Source: Paenibacillus silvestris
GTDB taxonomy: Bacteria > Bacillota > Bacilli > Paenibacillales > NBRC-103111
Assembly: GCF_009882985.1 (NCBI RefSeq)
Contig: NZ_WTUZ01000007.1
Span: forward strand, 96,194 to 151,632
DNA length: 55,439 bases
Direction of reading: 5' to 3'
Positions 34,588-42,804 of the stretch are shown here, one piece after another; position 1 is the stretch's first letter, and each line of letters begins with the position of its first letter. Under the pieces are notes generated by a model. The model saw only the letters and a list, made by a program, of their open reading frames with translations, was not told where the DNA came from and searched no databases. The translations under genes were made by a program, and so were the position numbers.

Positions 34588-36006
34588 TTAAATTCTCGTT
34601 TTATCTTTGGACAAGCTTTCTTTCGTACGATTCCTTAGACTCTTAATAGGCCCTCGGAAAAAGGTATCCATAATTGTACTTTTGTTGAGTCCACTGTAAA
34701 AGTAGGGGAGTCCCATCGTGTTTAAACGCGCTAAATGCGTCAGCACAATCAGGTATGATAATTCCAAGCCAATTAATCCAAAGGTTGCGGCCATTAAAAT
34801 GAATGGAAATGACAATAAACGTGCGGCACTGCTCATTTCATAAGACGGAATACTAAAGGACGCAACAGCCGTAAAGGCAACGATGATGACCATCATGGTA
34901 GAAACCAGATTTGACTGAACAACAACAGTTCCGATGACTATACCGCCAACAACACCAATGGTTTGACCAATAGGACTTGCTAACCTTACAGTCGCTTCTC
35001 TTAATATTTCGAGCGTGACCAACATGAATATCGCTTCGAGTACTGGAGGCATGGCAACGTACTGCATAGAGCTTTGAAGAGTTAATGAAATTTCAAAAGG
35101 AAGCATACGCGGATCAAATGTGACTAACGCAACATACATGCCAGGCAAGCTCATTGCTATAATAAAGCTTAATATGCGAAGAAACCTGAAAGCACTGCCA
35201 AGCAACCAACCTATTTGATAATCATCAGGGGATTGCAAGAATGCCCAGAAGGAGACGGGAGTAATGATGCAATCCGGTGAACCATCGGTTAGAATCCCTA
35301 TTTTTCCATTCATTAAATATGATCTAACGCGATCTGGTCTCTCCGTAATCATCAATTGTGGAAATAGGGAGAATTTCCGGTCCTCAATAAGTTCTTGAAT
35401 AAAGCCTGGTGCTTCAACATAATCGATGTCGATAAGGCCAATTCTACGCTCAAATTCTTGGATAACTTGTTCGTTAGCGAGCTCTTGCAAGTACAGTAAG
35501 GCGACTTTCGTATTCGATCGTCTGCCAATACGATAGTATTTGACAACGAGATCTGGTGTGACAATCATTTTGCGCAGCAAATTAATATTTGTAATCACAT
35601 TTTCTATCAACGCTTCATTAGATCCGCGCAGTACTCGTTCATTTACGGGCAGGTTAACTGCGCGTTCTTTTTTCGCTTCCGTTCCAAGTAAGTAAAGCTT
35701 CGCTTCTCCATCGACTTGGAGCACCGTTTTACCTTCCACAAGTGCATTCACCGCATCGCTCAGTAACTCCGTCTCCTTAAATTCCAATACAGACACAGTT
35801 TCACGAAGATTGAGGACTTCCGTTTGCTGCAGCAAGGGTCGAATGACGTGCTCCTGCACTACTGCAAGTTCAATCATTGTATCTAAATAAAAGAGCCGAT
35901 AACTGCTGTTACCGATTTGAAAGGTACTCGATTTAAAGTCAGCGCTATTGAAAAGCATATTTTGCAGCGACTTTTCGTTTACGTTTAGAGACGGATCGAC
36001 TTTCAT
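34588..36006 (-). CDS. GerA family spore germination protein (A subunit)
   Basis: A 472-residue A subunit. A hydrophilic N-terminal half contains VLYLQELANE-type conserved GerA sequence (VALLYLQELANEQVIQEFER) and LMITERPDRVRSYLMNGKIG; the C-terminal half has four or five membrane helices (MSLPGMYVALVTFDPRMLPF is highly characteristic). It forms a channel-like oligomer in the spore inner membrane. GAGGGAG precedes the ATG. The receptor operon order A-B-C is the usual one; its germinant cannot be read from the sequence. Confidence 0.92.
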   Translation of the reverse strand: MKVDPSLNVNEKSLQNMLFNSADFKSSTFQIGNSSYRLFYLDTMIELAVVQEHVIRPLLQQTEVLNLRETVSVLEFKETELLSDAVNALVEGKTVLQVDGEAKLYLLGTEAKKERAVNLPVNERVLRGSNEALIENVITNINLLRKMIVTPDLVVKYYRIGRRSNTKVALLYLQELANEQVIQEFERRIGLIDIDYVEAPGFIQELIEDRKFSLFPQLMITERPDRVRSYLMNGKIGILTDGSPDCIITPVSFWAFLQSPDDYQIGWLLGSAFRFLRILSFIIAMSLPGMYVALVTFDPRMLPFEISLTLQSSMQYVAMPPVLEAIFMLVTLEILREATVRLASPIGQTIGVVGGIVIGTVVVQSNLVSTMMVIIVAFTAVASFSIPSYEMSSAARLLSFPFILMAATFGLIGLELSYLIVLTHLARLNTMGLPYFYSGLNKSTIMDTFFRGPIKSLRNRTKESLSKDKTRI

Positions 36007-36502
36007 TTGAGCTCCCTCTTCTTTGAATGGAAAGTTTCGGTTACTTTTCCCTTTTACAGCTTCTTATATTCCAATTTTTAGTAAGGAGAAGTTGAACTTC
36101 CCTATTTTAGTCCTAAAATAGTTTAATTTATATTTGGTGTACTATATATGTGAATTAGCCAATACCAATCCCCTTACATAAACGATATCAAAGTACAGAC
36201 ATCACTGTTTAGCAGTAAATACAACTGATAGCTAGCTAGCTTGCTCATTAAGTACTACACAAAATGTAATAAGCGTTCATCCAGTGGTTGGATGAACGCT
36301 TATTAATTTACTGATAATGAAGCTTCAAATATTAAGTCAAACCTAGATAACTCATTTGAACTATGCCGGTTGAGCTTGACTCGCATCTTCTTATTTATCG
36401 TTGTATTAATTTGGATAATAGATACTCCTTTGGACAATATATCAAACAATCTCAACTCTTTTTTACCATGATGCATTCACCAATATGGAGGTGGTTATAA
36501 CT
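36007..36502. other. Divergent intergenic region with isolated hairpin
   Basis: No reading frame of note on either strand. It carries the promoters of the ger operon (minus) and of the MetX-like hydrolase (plus). A 16-bp perfect hairpin lies in the middle, not next to any gene end. Confidence 0.5.
36268..36304. terminator. Isolated perfect hairpin, terminator-like
   Basis: Stem AATAAGCGTTCATCCA with TGGATGAACGCTTATT, 16 bp without mismatch, and a 5-base loop. It has only short T runs on either side. It lies 262 bases upstream of the ger operon and 199 bases upstream of the hydrolase gene, so it ends no visible gene. It could end a small RNA or insulate the divergent promoters. Confidence 0.55.
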
Positions 36503-37666
36503 ATGCTACAGATCATCTGTCTACTTTGTGGGATAATGACACATACAGCAATGTTTTCAGAAGAAAAATCCGCACAAGCAATATCACAAACTTCTGGATT
36601 ACAAGCCTTGCCTAGATTAACCGCATCATGGGATGTACAGAACAGTAGTCAGGCTATACAAGGAGATGCTTGGTTTAAAAATTATACGTTTCGAAGTGGA
36701 GAAACACTTGAACGTCTCCGCATCCATTATGTTGTAATGGGATCACCGCACCGTAACGCAGAAGGTGTCATTGATAATGCTGTCCTCATGCTTCATTGGA
36801 CGGGAGCTGACAGTCAGGCACTTTTATCACCAGCATTCAAGAAGGCATTTTATGATCATGGAAAACCTCTCGATACCAAGCGTAACTACTTAATATTTAT
36901 GGATAACGTTGGGCACGGGCAATCAAGCAAGCCGAGCGATGGCCTTAAAGCTAAATTCCCCAATTACAGCTATGGTGATCTTGTGGATCTTCAGCATAAG
37001 CTCGTGACTGAAACTCTAGGCATTAAACGTCTCCATGCCATCATTGGCATGTCGATGGGCGGTATGAACGCCTGGCAATGGGCTGAAGCATATCCTGATG
37101 CGATGGATGGAGTAATGCCGGTTGTATCTTTTCCTATTAAGGTCTCTGGGCGCAATCTCATATGGCGTCAAATCGTAACCAATGCAATTCACTCCGACCC
37201 AGAATGGATGGAAGGAAATTATTCAAAACAGCCGCGTGGCTGGCTGCAAAGCTATGCAGTGCTAAGAATGATGATTGACAGCGTCATCCATCTGCAAAAA
37301 ACGGTACCAGATGGAGCTTCAGCAAACAGATTTATTATGGAGACTAGTGAGCAAGCGGCCAACATTGATGCCAATGATATTCTATACTCCTTGAAATCGT
37401 CAGCAGATTATGACCCCGAGCTAGGGCTAGGAGCAATCAAAGCGAAGCTTTTAGCGCTGAATTTTTCCGATGACGAGTTCAATCCTGAAGAACTTCACGT
37501 TCTCGAAAGACTCATTCCTAAAGTTAAGCATGGCCGGTACATTATACAGCCAGGAACGTCCGTTTCGAGAGGACACTTAACGATGGCACAACCCGAATTA
37601 TGGTCAAAGCATGTAGATGAGTTCATGAAATGGCTCGACCAGACACCTTCAATCGAACCAAGATGA
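36503..37666 (+). CDS. MetX-like alpha/beta hydrolase, possibly exported
   Basis: A 387-residue alpha/beta hydrolase with homoserine acetyltransferase-like architecture. HWTGADSQ is near the oxyanion region, NVGHGQSSKPSDGL matches the MetX-type loop, the nucleophile elbow is GMSMGGMNAWQW, and the last His is in SRGHLTMAQP. Unlike cytoplasmic MetX it starts with a hydrophobic stretch (MLQIICLLCGIMTHTAMF) that could be a signal peptide or anchor. The ATG at 36503 is chosen because GGAGGTGG lies 8 bases before it; an ATG at 36485 overlaps that site. The missing methionine genes around it argue for an esterase rather than an acyltransferase. Confidence 0.8.
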   Translation: MLQIICLLCGIMTHTAMFSEEKSAQAISQTSGLQALPRLTASWDVQNSSQAIQGDAWFKNYTFRSGETLERLRIHYVVMGSPHRNAEGVIDNAVLMLHWTGADSQALLSPAFKKAFYDHGKPLDTKRNYLIFMDNVGHGQSSKPSDGLKAKFPNYSYGDLVDLQHKLVTETLGIKRLHAIIGMSMGGMNAWQWAEAYPDAMDGVMPVVSFPIKVSGRNLIWRQIVTNAIHSDPEWMEGNYSKQPRGWLQSYAVLRMMIDSVIHLQKTVPDGASANRFIMETSEQAANIDANDILYSLKSSADYDPELGLGAIKAKLLALNFSDDEFNPEELHVLERLIPKVKHGRYIIQPGTSVSRGHLTMAQPELWSKHVDEFMKWLDQTPSIEPR

Positions 37667-37690
37667 ACTAAAGAATGCTTATGAAATAAC

Positions 37691-37788
37691 CTGTAACTTT
37701 AGATCAGAGCCTTAATGTTGGCAGATGTATCCGTTGCAGCTGGCATCCTGTGCCATGGTGTAATCTTTGAGCTATCGTTTTTCGTTAG
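37691..37788 (+). repeat. Dispersed repeat, copy 11 (degenerate)
   Basis: A weakly conserved left part (CCTGTAACTTTAGATC), a diverged middle with GTTGCAGCTGGC, and a good right box TTTGAGCTATCGTTTTTCG then TTAG. The TAA of the YheC/D gene (37785-37787) is made by the right-box GTTAG. Confidence 0.6.
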
Positions 37789-38516
37789 TTTGTGAATCTT
37801 TCGTAACGTATGATTTTGCGATACATCCGCTTATCGGAAAGGGCATTAAAAATGTATTTATCCGGCCGCGTATTGACCTCTATGATCCAAGGCTTCATCT
37901 CTTTATCAATGCCTATATCCACCCCATAGGACCTAAAATTCGGGTAAATTCCACTCATATGTTTACTAATCTTAAGGCCTAGCACCTTAAGCGAATCAAC
38001 ATAGGAAACCTGTTCCTTTTTAGATATAAAAGGGGTAAGTAGCCTACCTACCGGCATTGGCCTCCCACCGCTATGGTAGTTCGTCACGACCTTATGAGGC
38101 AAGGCTAATCGTCCTACAATGCCGGTAACCTCCCACTTACGCTGGCGGTTTCTCTGCACCATAATACGCAGATCAAACGGACGTCCCTTATATTTGAGTA
38201 AAGGGATGCCCTTCTGCACCAAGTAGGTTTTCTTCCTTTTTGCTTTCTGGAAAGCGACGTACGTTCCCTTAAAGGTTGAGAATGAACGGGACTGTGTGCC
38301 GTTCTCCAACCGATAACCGGAATCAGTGCGAGACAACTTAAAAATGCCATAGCCTCCGGTGCCATTACTCGGTTTAAGATAGACGACATGATATTTTTCT
38401 ACCATCCCCTCCACTTTTGCAACGGTTGCAAGGATTGTTGGCGGTAGATTAAACGCTAGTTCCTCATTCGTTAATAACGCCTTGTATTTGCCTAACTTGT
38501 TATTCCGGTAAACCAT
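37785..38516 (-). CDS. YheC/YheD family ATP-grasp spore-coat protein
   Basis: A 243-residue ATP-grasp-like protein of the YheC/YheD endospore coat-associated family. KPSNGTGGYGIFKL is the glycine-rich phosphate loop, RPFDLRIMVQ and GVDIGID the central strands, and IIEVNTRPDKY the metal-binding end. It probably ligates an unknown substrate in the mother cell or at the coat. It lies 29 bases after the CapA-like gene and is likely co-transcribed. It is shorter than full-length YheC/D proteins, which usually have an additional N-terminal region. Its stop codon coincides with the repeat right box. Confidence 0.85.
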   Translation of the reverse strand: MVYRNNKLGKYKALLTNEELAFNLPPTILATVAKVEGMVEKYHVVYLKPSNGTGGYGIFKLSRTDSGYRLENGTQSRSFSTFKGTYVAFQKAKRKKTYLVQKGIPLLKYKGRPFDLRIMVQRNRQRKWEVTGIVGRLALPHKVVTNYHSGGRPMPVGRLLTPFISKKEQVSYVDSLKVLGLKISKHMSGIYPNFRSYGVDIGIDKEMKPWIIEVNTRPDKYIFNALSDKRMYRKIIRYERFTN

Positions 38517-38545
38517 ACCTTCACCCCAATTTGTAGATAACCGTT

Positions 38546-39478
38546 CTACCTATCCGGTACAACCCGATAAACGTTTTTCTTCCCTGCATTTTGCAAAATG
38601 CGGGTTGGTACATTTGACATTTTCAACACGTCCGTTGTTCCTTTTGCATTTTTCGTTACTTTTAACATCAAGATTGTTCCTCGCAGTCTAGCAGTATGCC
38701 GGGGAAGTTCCGTGGATACGAAATTTCCCAGAGAAGACGCCGCTACCCGATTTCTAATGACTCCGTCGAAGTCCTTCACCTTAAACATTCTTATCGGATG
38801 CAGAACATGGGGATGCGCTCCCAGGACTACATTAACACCTTGTTTAAACAGCAGCTGCATGAGCCTGATTTGGTTGCGGTCGGGATATGTCCGAAATTCT
38901 TTCCCGAAATGTAGGCAAGCGATGATAAAATCTGTTCTACTCTTCAAACTTCGTACGTCCGCTATTATTTTTTGATGGTTTATCCGGTTGACTAACCATG
39001 GTTCTGGCACTGAGATCCCATTCGTGCCTTTCGTATAAGCCAATATTCCGATGTTTATTCCTTTTACATTAAAAATTAGTTTCTGGTGGGCTTCCTGTGC
39101 AGAGCGATACGTTCCCGTATGTCGCAGGCCATGTCGATCGAGGACATCTAATGTTCGTTTCAAACCGGACTGTTTCCCGTCCATACAATGGTTATTGGCT
39201 GTGCCTACCACATCAAAGCCCAAGTTCCGGAGCGTAGCAGCGAATTCGTCAGGGGTATTGAACAATAGCTTTCCAGGCTCTTCGCGAAAATCTTTGCCGG
39301 AGAATGTCGTCTCCAGATTGCCTATGGTTAAGTCAGCTTTCTGCAGATAAGGTTTTACTTTGGAAAAAATAGGGTCAAATCCGCCTTCCCGTGCGGCTGA
39401 TGCGATCATCTTCTTTTTCATCAACAAATCCCCGACTGCAGCGATTGTGATTGTCGTCAATCCACCCACTCCTTCCAT
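38546..39478 (-). CDS. CapA family protein (PGA-type metallophosphatase fold)
   Basis: A 310-residue CapA-like protein. AAVGDLLM, GNLETTFSG, GTANNHCMD, CLHFGKEF and LGAHPHVLHP are the metal-binding motifs of the calcineurin-like PGA_cap domain found in poly-gamma-glutamate synthesis proteins. No signal peptide or membrane anchor is visible, unlike true CapA, so a role at the spore surface with the downstream YheC/D protein is as likely as capsule synthesis. AAGGTG lies before the ATG at 39478; a TTG six codons later with GGAGTGGG is an alternative start. Confidence 0.85.
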   Translation of the reverse strand: MEGVGGLTTITIAAVGDLLMKKKMIASAAREGGFDPIFSKVKPYLQKADLTIGNLETTFSGKDFREEPGKLLFNTPDEFAATLRNLGFDVVGTANNHCMDGKQSGLKRTLDVLDRHGLRHTGTYRSAQEAHQKLIFNVKGINIGILAYTKGTNGISVPEPWLVNRINHQKIIADVRSLKSRTDFIIACLHFGKEFRTYPDRNQIRLMQLLFKQGVNVVLGAHPHVLHPIRMFKVKDFDGVIRNRVAASSLGNFVSTELPRHTARLRGTILMLKVTKNAKGTTDVLKMSNVPTRILQNAGKKNVYRVVPDR

Positions 39479-39535
39479 GATTACACCTTATGCGTTAGAA
39501 AAGCGAAATGCTTGAAAGTTGGGCGCCTTTAAGAA

Positions 39536-40264
39536 TTACTCAAAGATCCTTATAGCCAAAGTACAAGCTAATTTTTCATATCCCAGCGATTTAGCAATTG
39601 CTACTGACGAACGATTGGACATTAATGTTTGATAATGCATCGTGAAACCATCTCCTAACCCTTTCCTAGTTAAAGCACTTACAACTGCTTTTGCATGACC
39701 TTTACCACGATAATCTGGGTGACTTAAAATACCTACACTAAGAAAACCAGATTCCTCTACTCTCCAAGAACCTGCTGCTACAATTCTTTCATCAGATATC
39801 CTTGCAAGTATTGGTTGTCTATTGATTTCTATGGAGCTATGCTCCCATTCTGTTTCAGTGCAAGATTTACTTAAATCATTCAGTAGAGATAGTTGATTTG
39901 TAGTTACAAGTTCTACAACTTCAAGGGAAGATGCTTCAAGAAATGAAGCCCTGTCAATGTATCCCTGAAATGCAGGACCAATAACCTTATATTTATCTAT
40001 ATCAATTGACTTTATAAGAAAATTCGCATCAAAGGATTCCATTGGATGTCTGCCACTGATGGCCCTTTTTATAGATGAGGTATATTTAGTTGGAGACGAT
40101 ATAATGGTTGTCGTTCCATTGAAAAAGCAATAAATCCCATTATATCCTTCCAAAGTCTTGGAGTGTTCACGAACTATGACGTTCGGAATGGTCATTGATG
40201 AAATATTACAATCAAATCGCTCTGCCCAATCCTTATAAACCTTAACTCTGGTTTCTTCATCCAA
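39536..40264 (-). CDS. GNAT family N-acetyltransferase
   Basis: A 242-residue protein whose C-terminal half is a GNAT domain: SVGILSHPDYRGKGHAKAVV contains the acetyl-CoA loop (R-G-K-G-H-A), and SNRSSVAIAKSLGYEKL the last helix. The N-terminal half is an unassigned domain (FFNGTTTIISSPTKYTSS). The acceptor is unknown. The start is a TTG at 40264 with GGGGGTATG upstream. It is a single gene next to repeat copy 12. Confidence 0.82.
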   Translation of the reverse strand: MDEETRVKVYKDWAERFDCNISSMTIPNVIVREHSKTLEGYNGIYCFFNGTTTIISSPTKYTSSIKRAISGRHPMESFDANFLIKSIDIDKYKVIGPAFQGYIDRASFLEASSLEVVELVTTNQLSLLNDLSKSCTETEWEHSSIEINRQPILARISDERIVAAGSWRVEESGFLSVGILSHPDYRGKGHAKAVVSALTRKGLGDGFTMHYQTLMSNRSSVAIAKSLGYEKLACTLAIRIFE

Positions 40265-40368
40265 CTAACATACCCCCATCTGCTATAGTGTTTTGGCTCT
40301 TCCATCAAATCTACAAATTGTATTATTTATACATACACAAAGAAGTGTTCATGATTGCACAATTAAAC

Positions 40369-40460
40369 AAATCTGCCCTTTAACGTAATGGAGGCCGCCG
40401 ATTATGCCGGCAGCCTCCATTAGTTGTGTTTATTGAGCTATAGTCTCCCGTTTCTTCAAT
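40369..40460 (+). repeat. Dispersed repeat, copy 12 (complete)
   Basis: Left box AATCTGCCCTTTAACGTAAT; near-perfect 13-bp hairpin ATGGAGGCcGCCG / CGGCaGCCTCCAT (40388-40420); right box ATTGAGCTATAGTCTCCCG then TTTCTTCAAT. Confidence 0.85.
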
Positions 40461-40480
40461 GAATCCTGAAGCATTGTTTC

Positions 40481-40645
40481 CTAACTTTTCTCTAATATAA
40501 CAAGTGAATAAACTGTTGCACCCATCTCACCGCCTGACATAGCACTCTGAGATACAACCTTCCATCCCTCTTGTAAAAGCTGATTTAAATCATTTAAGTT
40601 ATTCTTTTTATCGCTACAATAATGAACTACAATCGCCTTTTGCAT
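40481..40645 (-). CDS. Small hypothetical protein, DUF4177-like
   Basis: A 54-residue protein: MQKAIVVHYCSDKKNNLNDL, then LLQEGWKVVSQSAM and YSLVILEKS. The pattern of a strand, a helix, EGWKVV and a final strand is that of small DUF4177-like proteins; function unknown. GGAGGTGC lies 7 bases before the ATG at 40645, so this start is preferred over the longer frame. It lies between repeat copies 12 and 13. Confidence 0.7.
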   Translation of the reverse strand: MQKAIVVHYCSDKKNNLNDLNQLLQEGWKVVSQSAMSGGEMGATVYSLVILEKS

Positions 40646-40688
40646 GAATGCACCTCCAGAACACCATTGTAACATACATATTATTCCA

Positions 40689-40711
40689 TTAAACTGCCCG
40701 TTGTTGAACAA
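40689..40711 (+). repeat. Dispersed repeat, copy 13 (left box only)
   Basis: TTAAACTGCCCGTTGTTGA then ACAA matches the left box. No hairpin or right box follows. Confidence 0.6.
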
Positions 40712-40892
40712 AGACAATTGTTTTATACCGATAGCTATATGTCTCCATGTAGCCCGTTTTATGCATTCCACCTATAAAGGATAATTCGTTCGACTGTATA
40801 CCCTCATTGATTTGAAGATTGTAAAAGATACTCATTTGACACCCCAAAACCAATTTTTTACCTACTTATATTTATCAAGGTATTGATTGGAA

Positions 40893-41071
40893 GAATCCTG
40901 CCCTTTCGTTGAATAGCAAAAAAGAGACCCACAGCAACGGGCTGAGAGTCTAAGGTTTATATATTTAAAAGGGGGTCGAGTTTTATTATAGGCTTAATTC
41001 ATTAATATCACATGAAAATAAGATTTCAATTATGTTACATTCACTTAACTCTCGTTCATTCGTTAGTTGAA
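40893..41071 (+). repeat. Dispersed repeat, copy 14 (split)
   Basis: Left box AATCCTGCCCTTTCGTTGAA and an imperfect hairpin (AGAC/GTCT outside, CAGC/GCTG inside, 40925-40951), then about 95 unrelated bases, then a right-box-like TTAACTCTCGTTCATTCG with TTAGTTGAA (41045-41071). Confidence 0.5.
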
Positions 41072-41105
41072 CGCCGTAAAAGTAACTCCATTTCCCCTTT
41101 TCCGT

Positions 41106-42032
41106 TCAACTCTCGAGGTTAAGAAGAAATTGCCGTGTGCCTTGATAGGCGTCTTTCCATCCCATCTTCGCGTAGAATCGTAGGCCATCAAGTCCCTTGA
41201 AATAATAAGCGCCAATTAGCCGAGCTTTGAAGTTCGGTATCGTGATGCCACATTTGGTTTGGAAATCTTGGTACGCCTTAATGACACCACTCCACGGCAT
41301 ATGCAGATCGAGAATCGCAAGGTCCACGAGGGGGTCGCCGTATATACAGTTGCCGTCAATGATGCCAGTAATACACTCGCCATCCGACAAGATATTCCAC
41401 TGTTGAAAGTCCCCGTGGATAAAACCTCTATGCGGTTCGTTATACGAGATGCAGCTCATCAAGCGGTTATAGATTTCTTCATAAACGCTTCGCTCTAAGT
41501 AAGAAGTTCGAAATAGGTCATGCCAGTTCTCCCAAAATGTCCCGGTCTGATCTTCCGCGCTGCAGGCAATGACGAAGTCTTTCCAAGATGCGTAAGTTCC
41601 GTTGCCATCAGGTCCAATCCACCCAAATCCGTTCGTTGATCCGACGTCCACGGCAGCCAGTTTGGTCAAGATGCTGATAAGCTCAGGTAAATGAGCGGCC
41701 TGTTGCTCTACTGTATAATCAGCTAGATTGCGTCCGCCAATCCGTTCAGTGATGATATATGCCAACGAACCGGTTTTCCCTAGCACCAAGCATTTCGGAA
41801 AAGCAATGCCTTGACGCGACAGCAAGTTAGAGACAAAGCTTTCCGTCTGATATGCGCCTTCCAAATCGCTGAATTTTACGACGTAACCATTGCCTTCATG
41901 AACAAAGGAAAACACGCTACTCAAGTTTCCCCCGGTCAATGGCGTTAGTTCGGCCGCACCAGGTCCAAAATGATTCCGCAACACTACCTCGATTTCACTC
42001 ACGGCCAAACTTGGTTTTTGATACGCGGTCAT
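41106..42032 (-). CDS. Aminoglycoside phosphotransferase-like (APH) kinase
   Basis: A 308-residue protein-kinase-fold phosphotransferase. The catalytic loop HGDFQQWNIL contains the Asp base, and the metal-binding segment IIDGNCIYGDPLVDLA is the DFG equivalent. The N-lobe has ELTPLTGGNLSSVF as the nucleotide loop and VKF for the ATP-binding Lys. Such APH-family proteins phosphorylate antibiotics, homoserine, choline-like compounds or sugars; the substrate cannot be told here, so resistance should not be assumed. It is a single gene on the minus strand. Confidence 0.85.
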   Translation of the reverse strand: MTAYQKPSLAVSEIEVVLRNHFGPGAAELTPLTGGNLSSVFSFVHEGNGYVVKFSDLEGAYQTESFVSNLLSRQGIAFPKCLVLGKTGSLAYIITERIGGRNLADYTVEQQAAHLPELISILTKLAAVDVGSTNGFGWIGPDGNGTYASWKDFVIACSAEDQTGTFWENWHDLFRTSYLERSVYEEIYNRLMSCISYNEPHRGFIHGDFQQWNILSDGECITGIIDGNCIYGDPLVDLAILDLHMPWSGVIKAYQDFQTKCGITIPNFKARLIGAYYFKGLDGLRFYAKMGWKDAYQGTRQFLLNLES

Positions 42033-42126
42033 GGACCCAGCCCCCGTTCACAGTAGCAATATATTGTCATCTTAGCACCACTCAACAGTCATAAGGTTTT
42101 CTGCATTGTCTGTAACGGCAAGTTTT

Positions 42127-42155
42127 AAGGCCATCATTTGCGGGATGGCCTTTTC
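42127..42155. terminator. Terminator after effector-binding-domain gene
   Basis: Stem AAGGCCATC / GATGGCC with TTTT on the plus side. It lies 46 bases past the stop of the minus-strand gene; an A/T-rich tail also follows on the minus strand. Confidence 0.6.
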
Positions 42156-42200
42156 TTTGTAGATAACATAGATTTACTAAACAAAATGCTTCTTATATAT

Positions 42201-42701
42201 CTACGAAGACTTCTTACGAACAGGGTATAACATTTTAAAGTTAAATGTTTCGATTTCCGAATAAGGAATTGATAGAGCGTTCAACGGTTCAAGCGGAACT
42301 GTCTCCATCCCGAGTACGCCATGACGCGGATCAATCTCATAGTCAGGCGACTGCTCAAGCCACGCAAATATCGCATCATATACACGCCACATATGGGCCT
42401 CATTCCCGTTGACTCGGGCGCTCACACATAGCCCTCCGCTTACCTCCAAAGGCTCGATGCCATTTGGTACATCTCCAAACTCACGAACCGCCAATCCGAC
42501 CCAAAGCGTATCGACGTTCTTGCTCCATTGCTCTTGCGGAATGAACACATACGCTGAAGGCACTTCCGTAAGTCGCGTATCATCAAGCGGGACCTGCGCA
42601 GTAAGCTTGCTCCAGGCCACCCGCGTCCCGCTCTTGTCTGGTGTCATTCCTGTTCTTACTGCCAATGTCTTGAAAGGCGCTACTTCAACCAATTCTATCA
42701 C
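42201..42701 (-). CDS. GyrI-like / AraC effector-binding domain protein
   Basis: About 166 residues forming a stand-alone effector-binding (SHS2-type GyrI) domain. IELVEVAPFKTLAVRTG is the first strand pair, LWVGLAVREFGDVPNG the middle, and GVLGMETVPLEPLNALSIPY the last part. Such proteins bind small hydrophobic molecules or act as antitoxins to gyrase inhibitors. The GTG at 42701 with AGGAA 6 bases upstream begins the domain as expected; a GTG 17 codons earlier has no ribosome binding site. It lies 103 bases after the beta-lactamase-like gene. Confidence 0.75.
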   Translation of the reverse strand: MIELVEVAPFKTLAVRTGMTPDKSGTRVAWSKLTAQVPLDDTRLTEVPSAYVFIPQEQWSKNVDTLWVGLAVREFGDVPNGIEPLEVSGGLCVSARVNGNEAHMWRVYDAIFAWLEQSPDYEIDPRHGVLGMETVPLEPLNALSIPYSEIETFNFKMLYPVRKKSS

Positions 42702-42804
42702 GATTGTTTCCTGCAGAAATACCCACTCCAATCCGACTTGAATGTGAATCACTACACTGTTGAAAACCTTATTAATTTATTCGATATTTCCTTCGATTCG
42801 AGAT

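Larger units (their letters stand above)
40646..41105. other. Gene-free stretch with broken repeat copies
   Basis: No supported gene. It contains a solo left box (40689-40711), a left box plus hairpin (40893-40951), and a right box about 95 bases further on (41045-41071). The spacer between the last two parts is AT-rich and looks like an insertion into one copy. Confidence 0.5.

Noticed and set aside
3938..41071. The repeat family as integron attC sites
   Set aside because: Layout is similar, but the boxes are direct and not inverted repeats, do not consistently fit RYYYAAC and GTTRRRY, and no tyrosine integrase is present in the window.
41106..42032. APH-like kinase as an aminoglycoside resistance gene
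   Set aside because: The fold is shared by many kinases acting on other substrates; nothing in the sequence or context points to an antibiotic.
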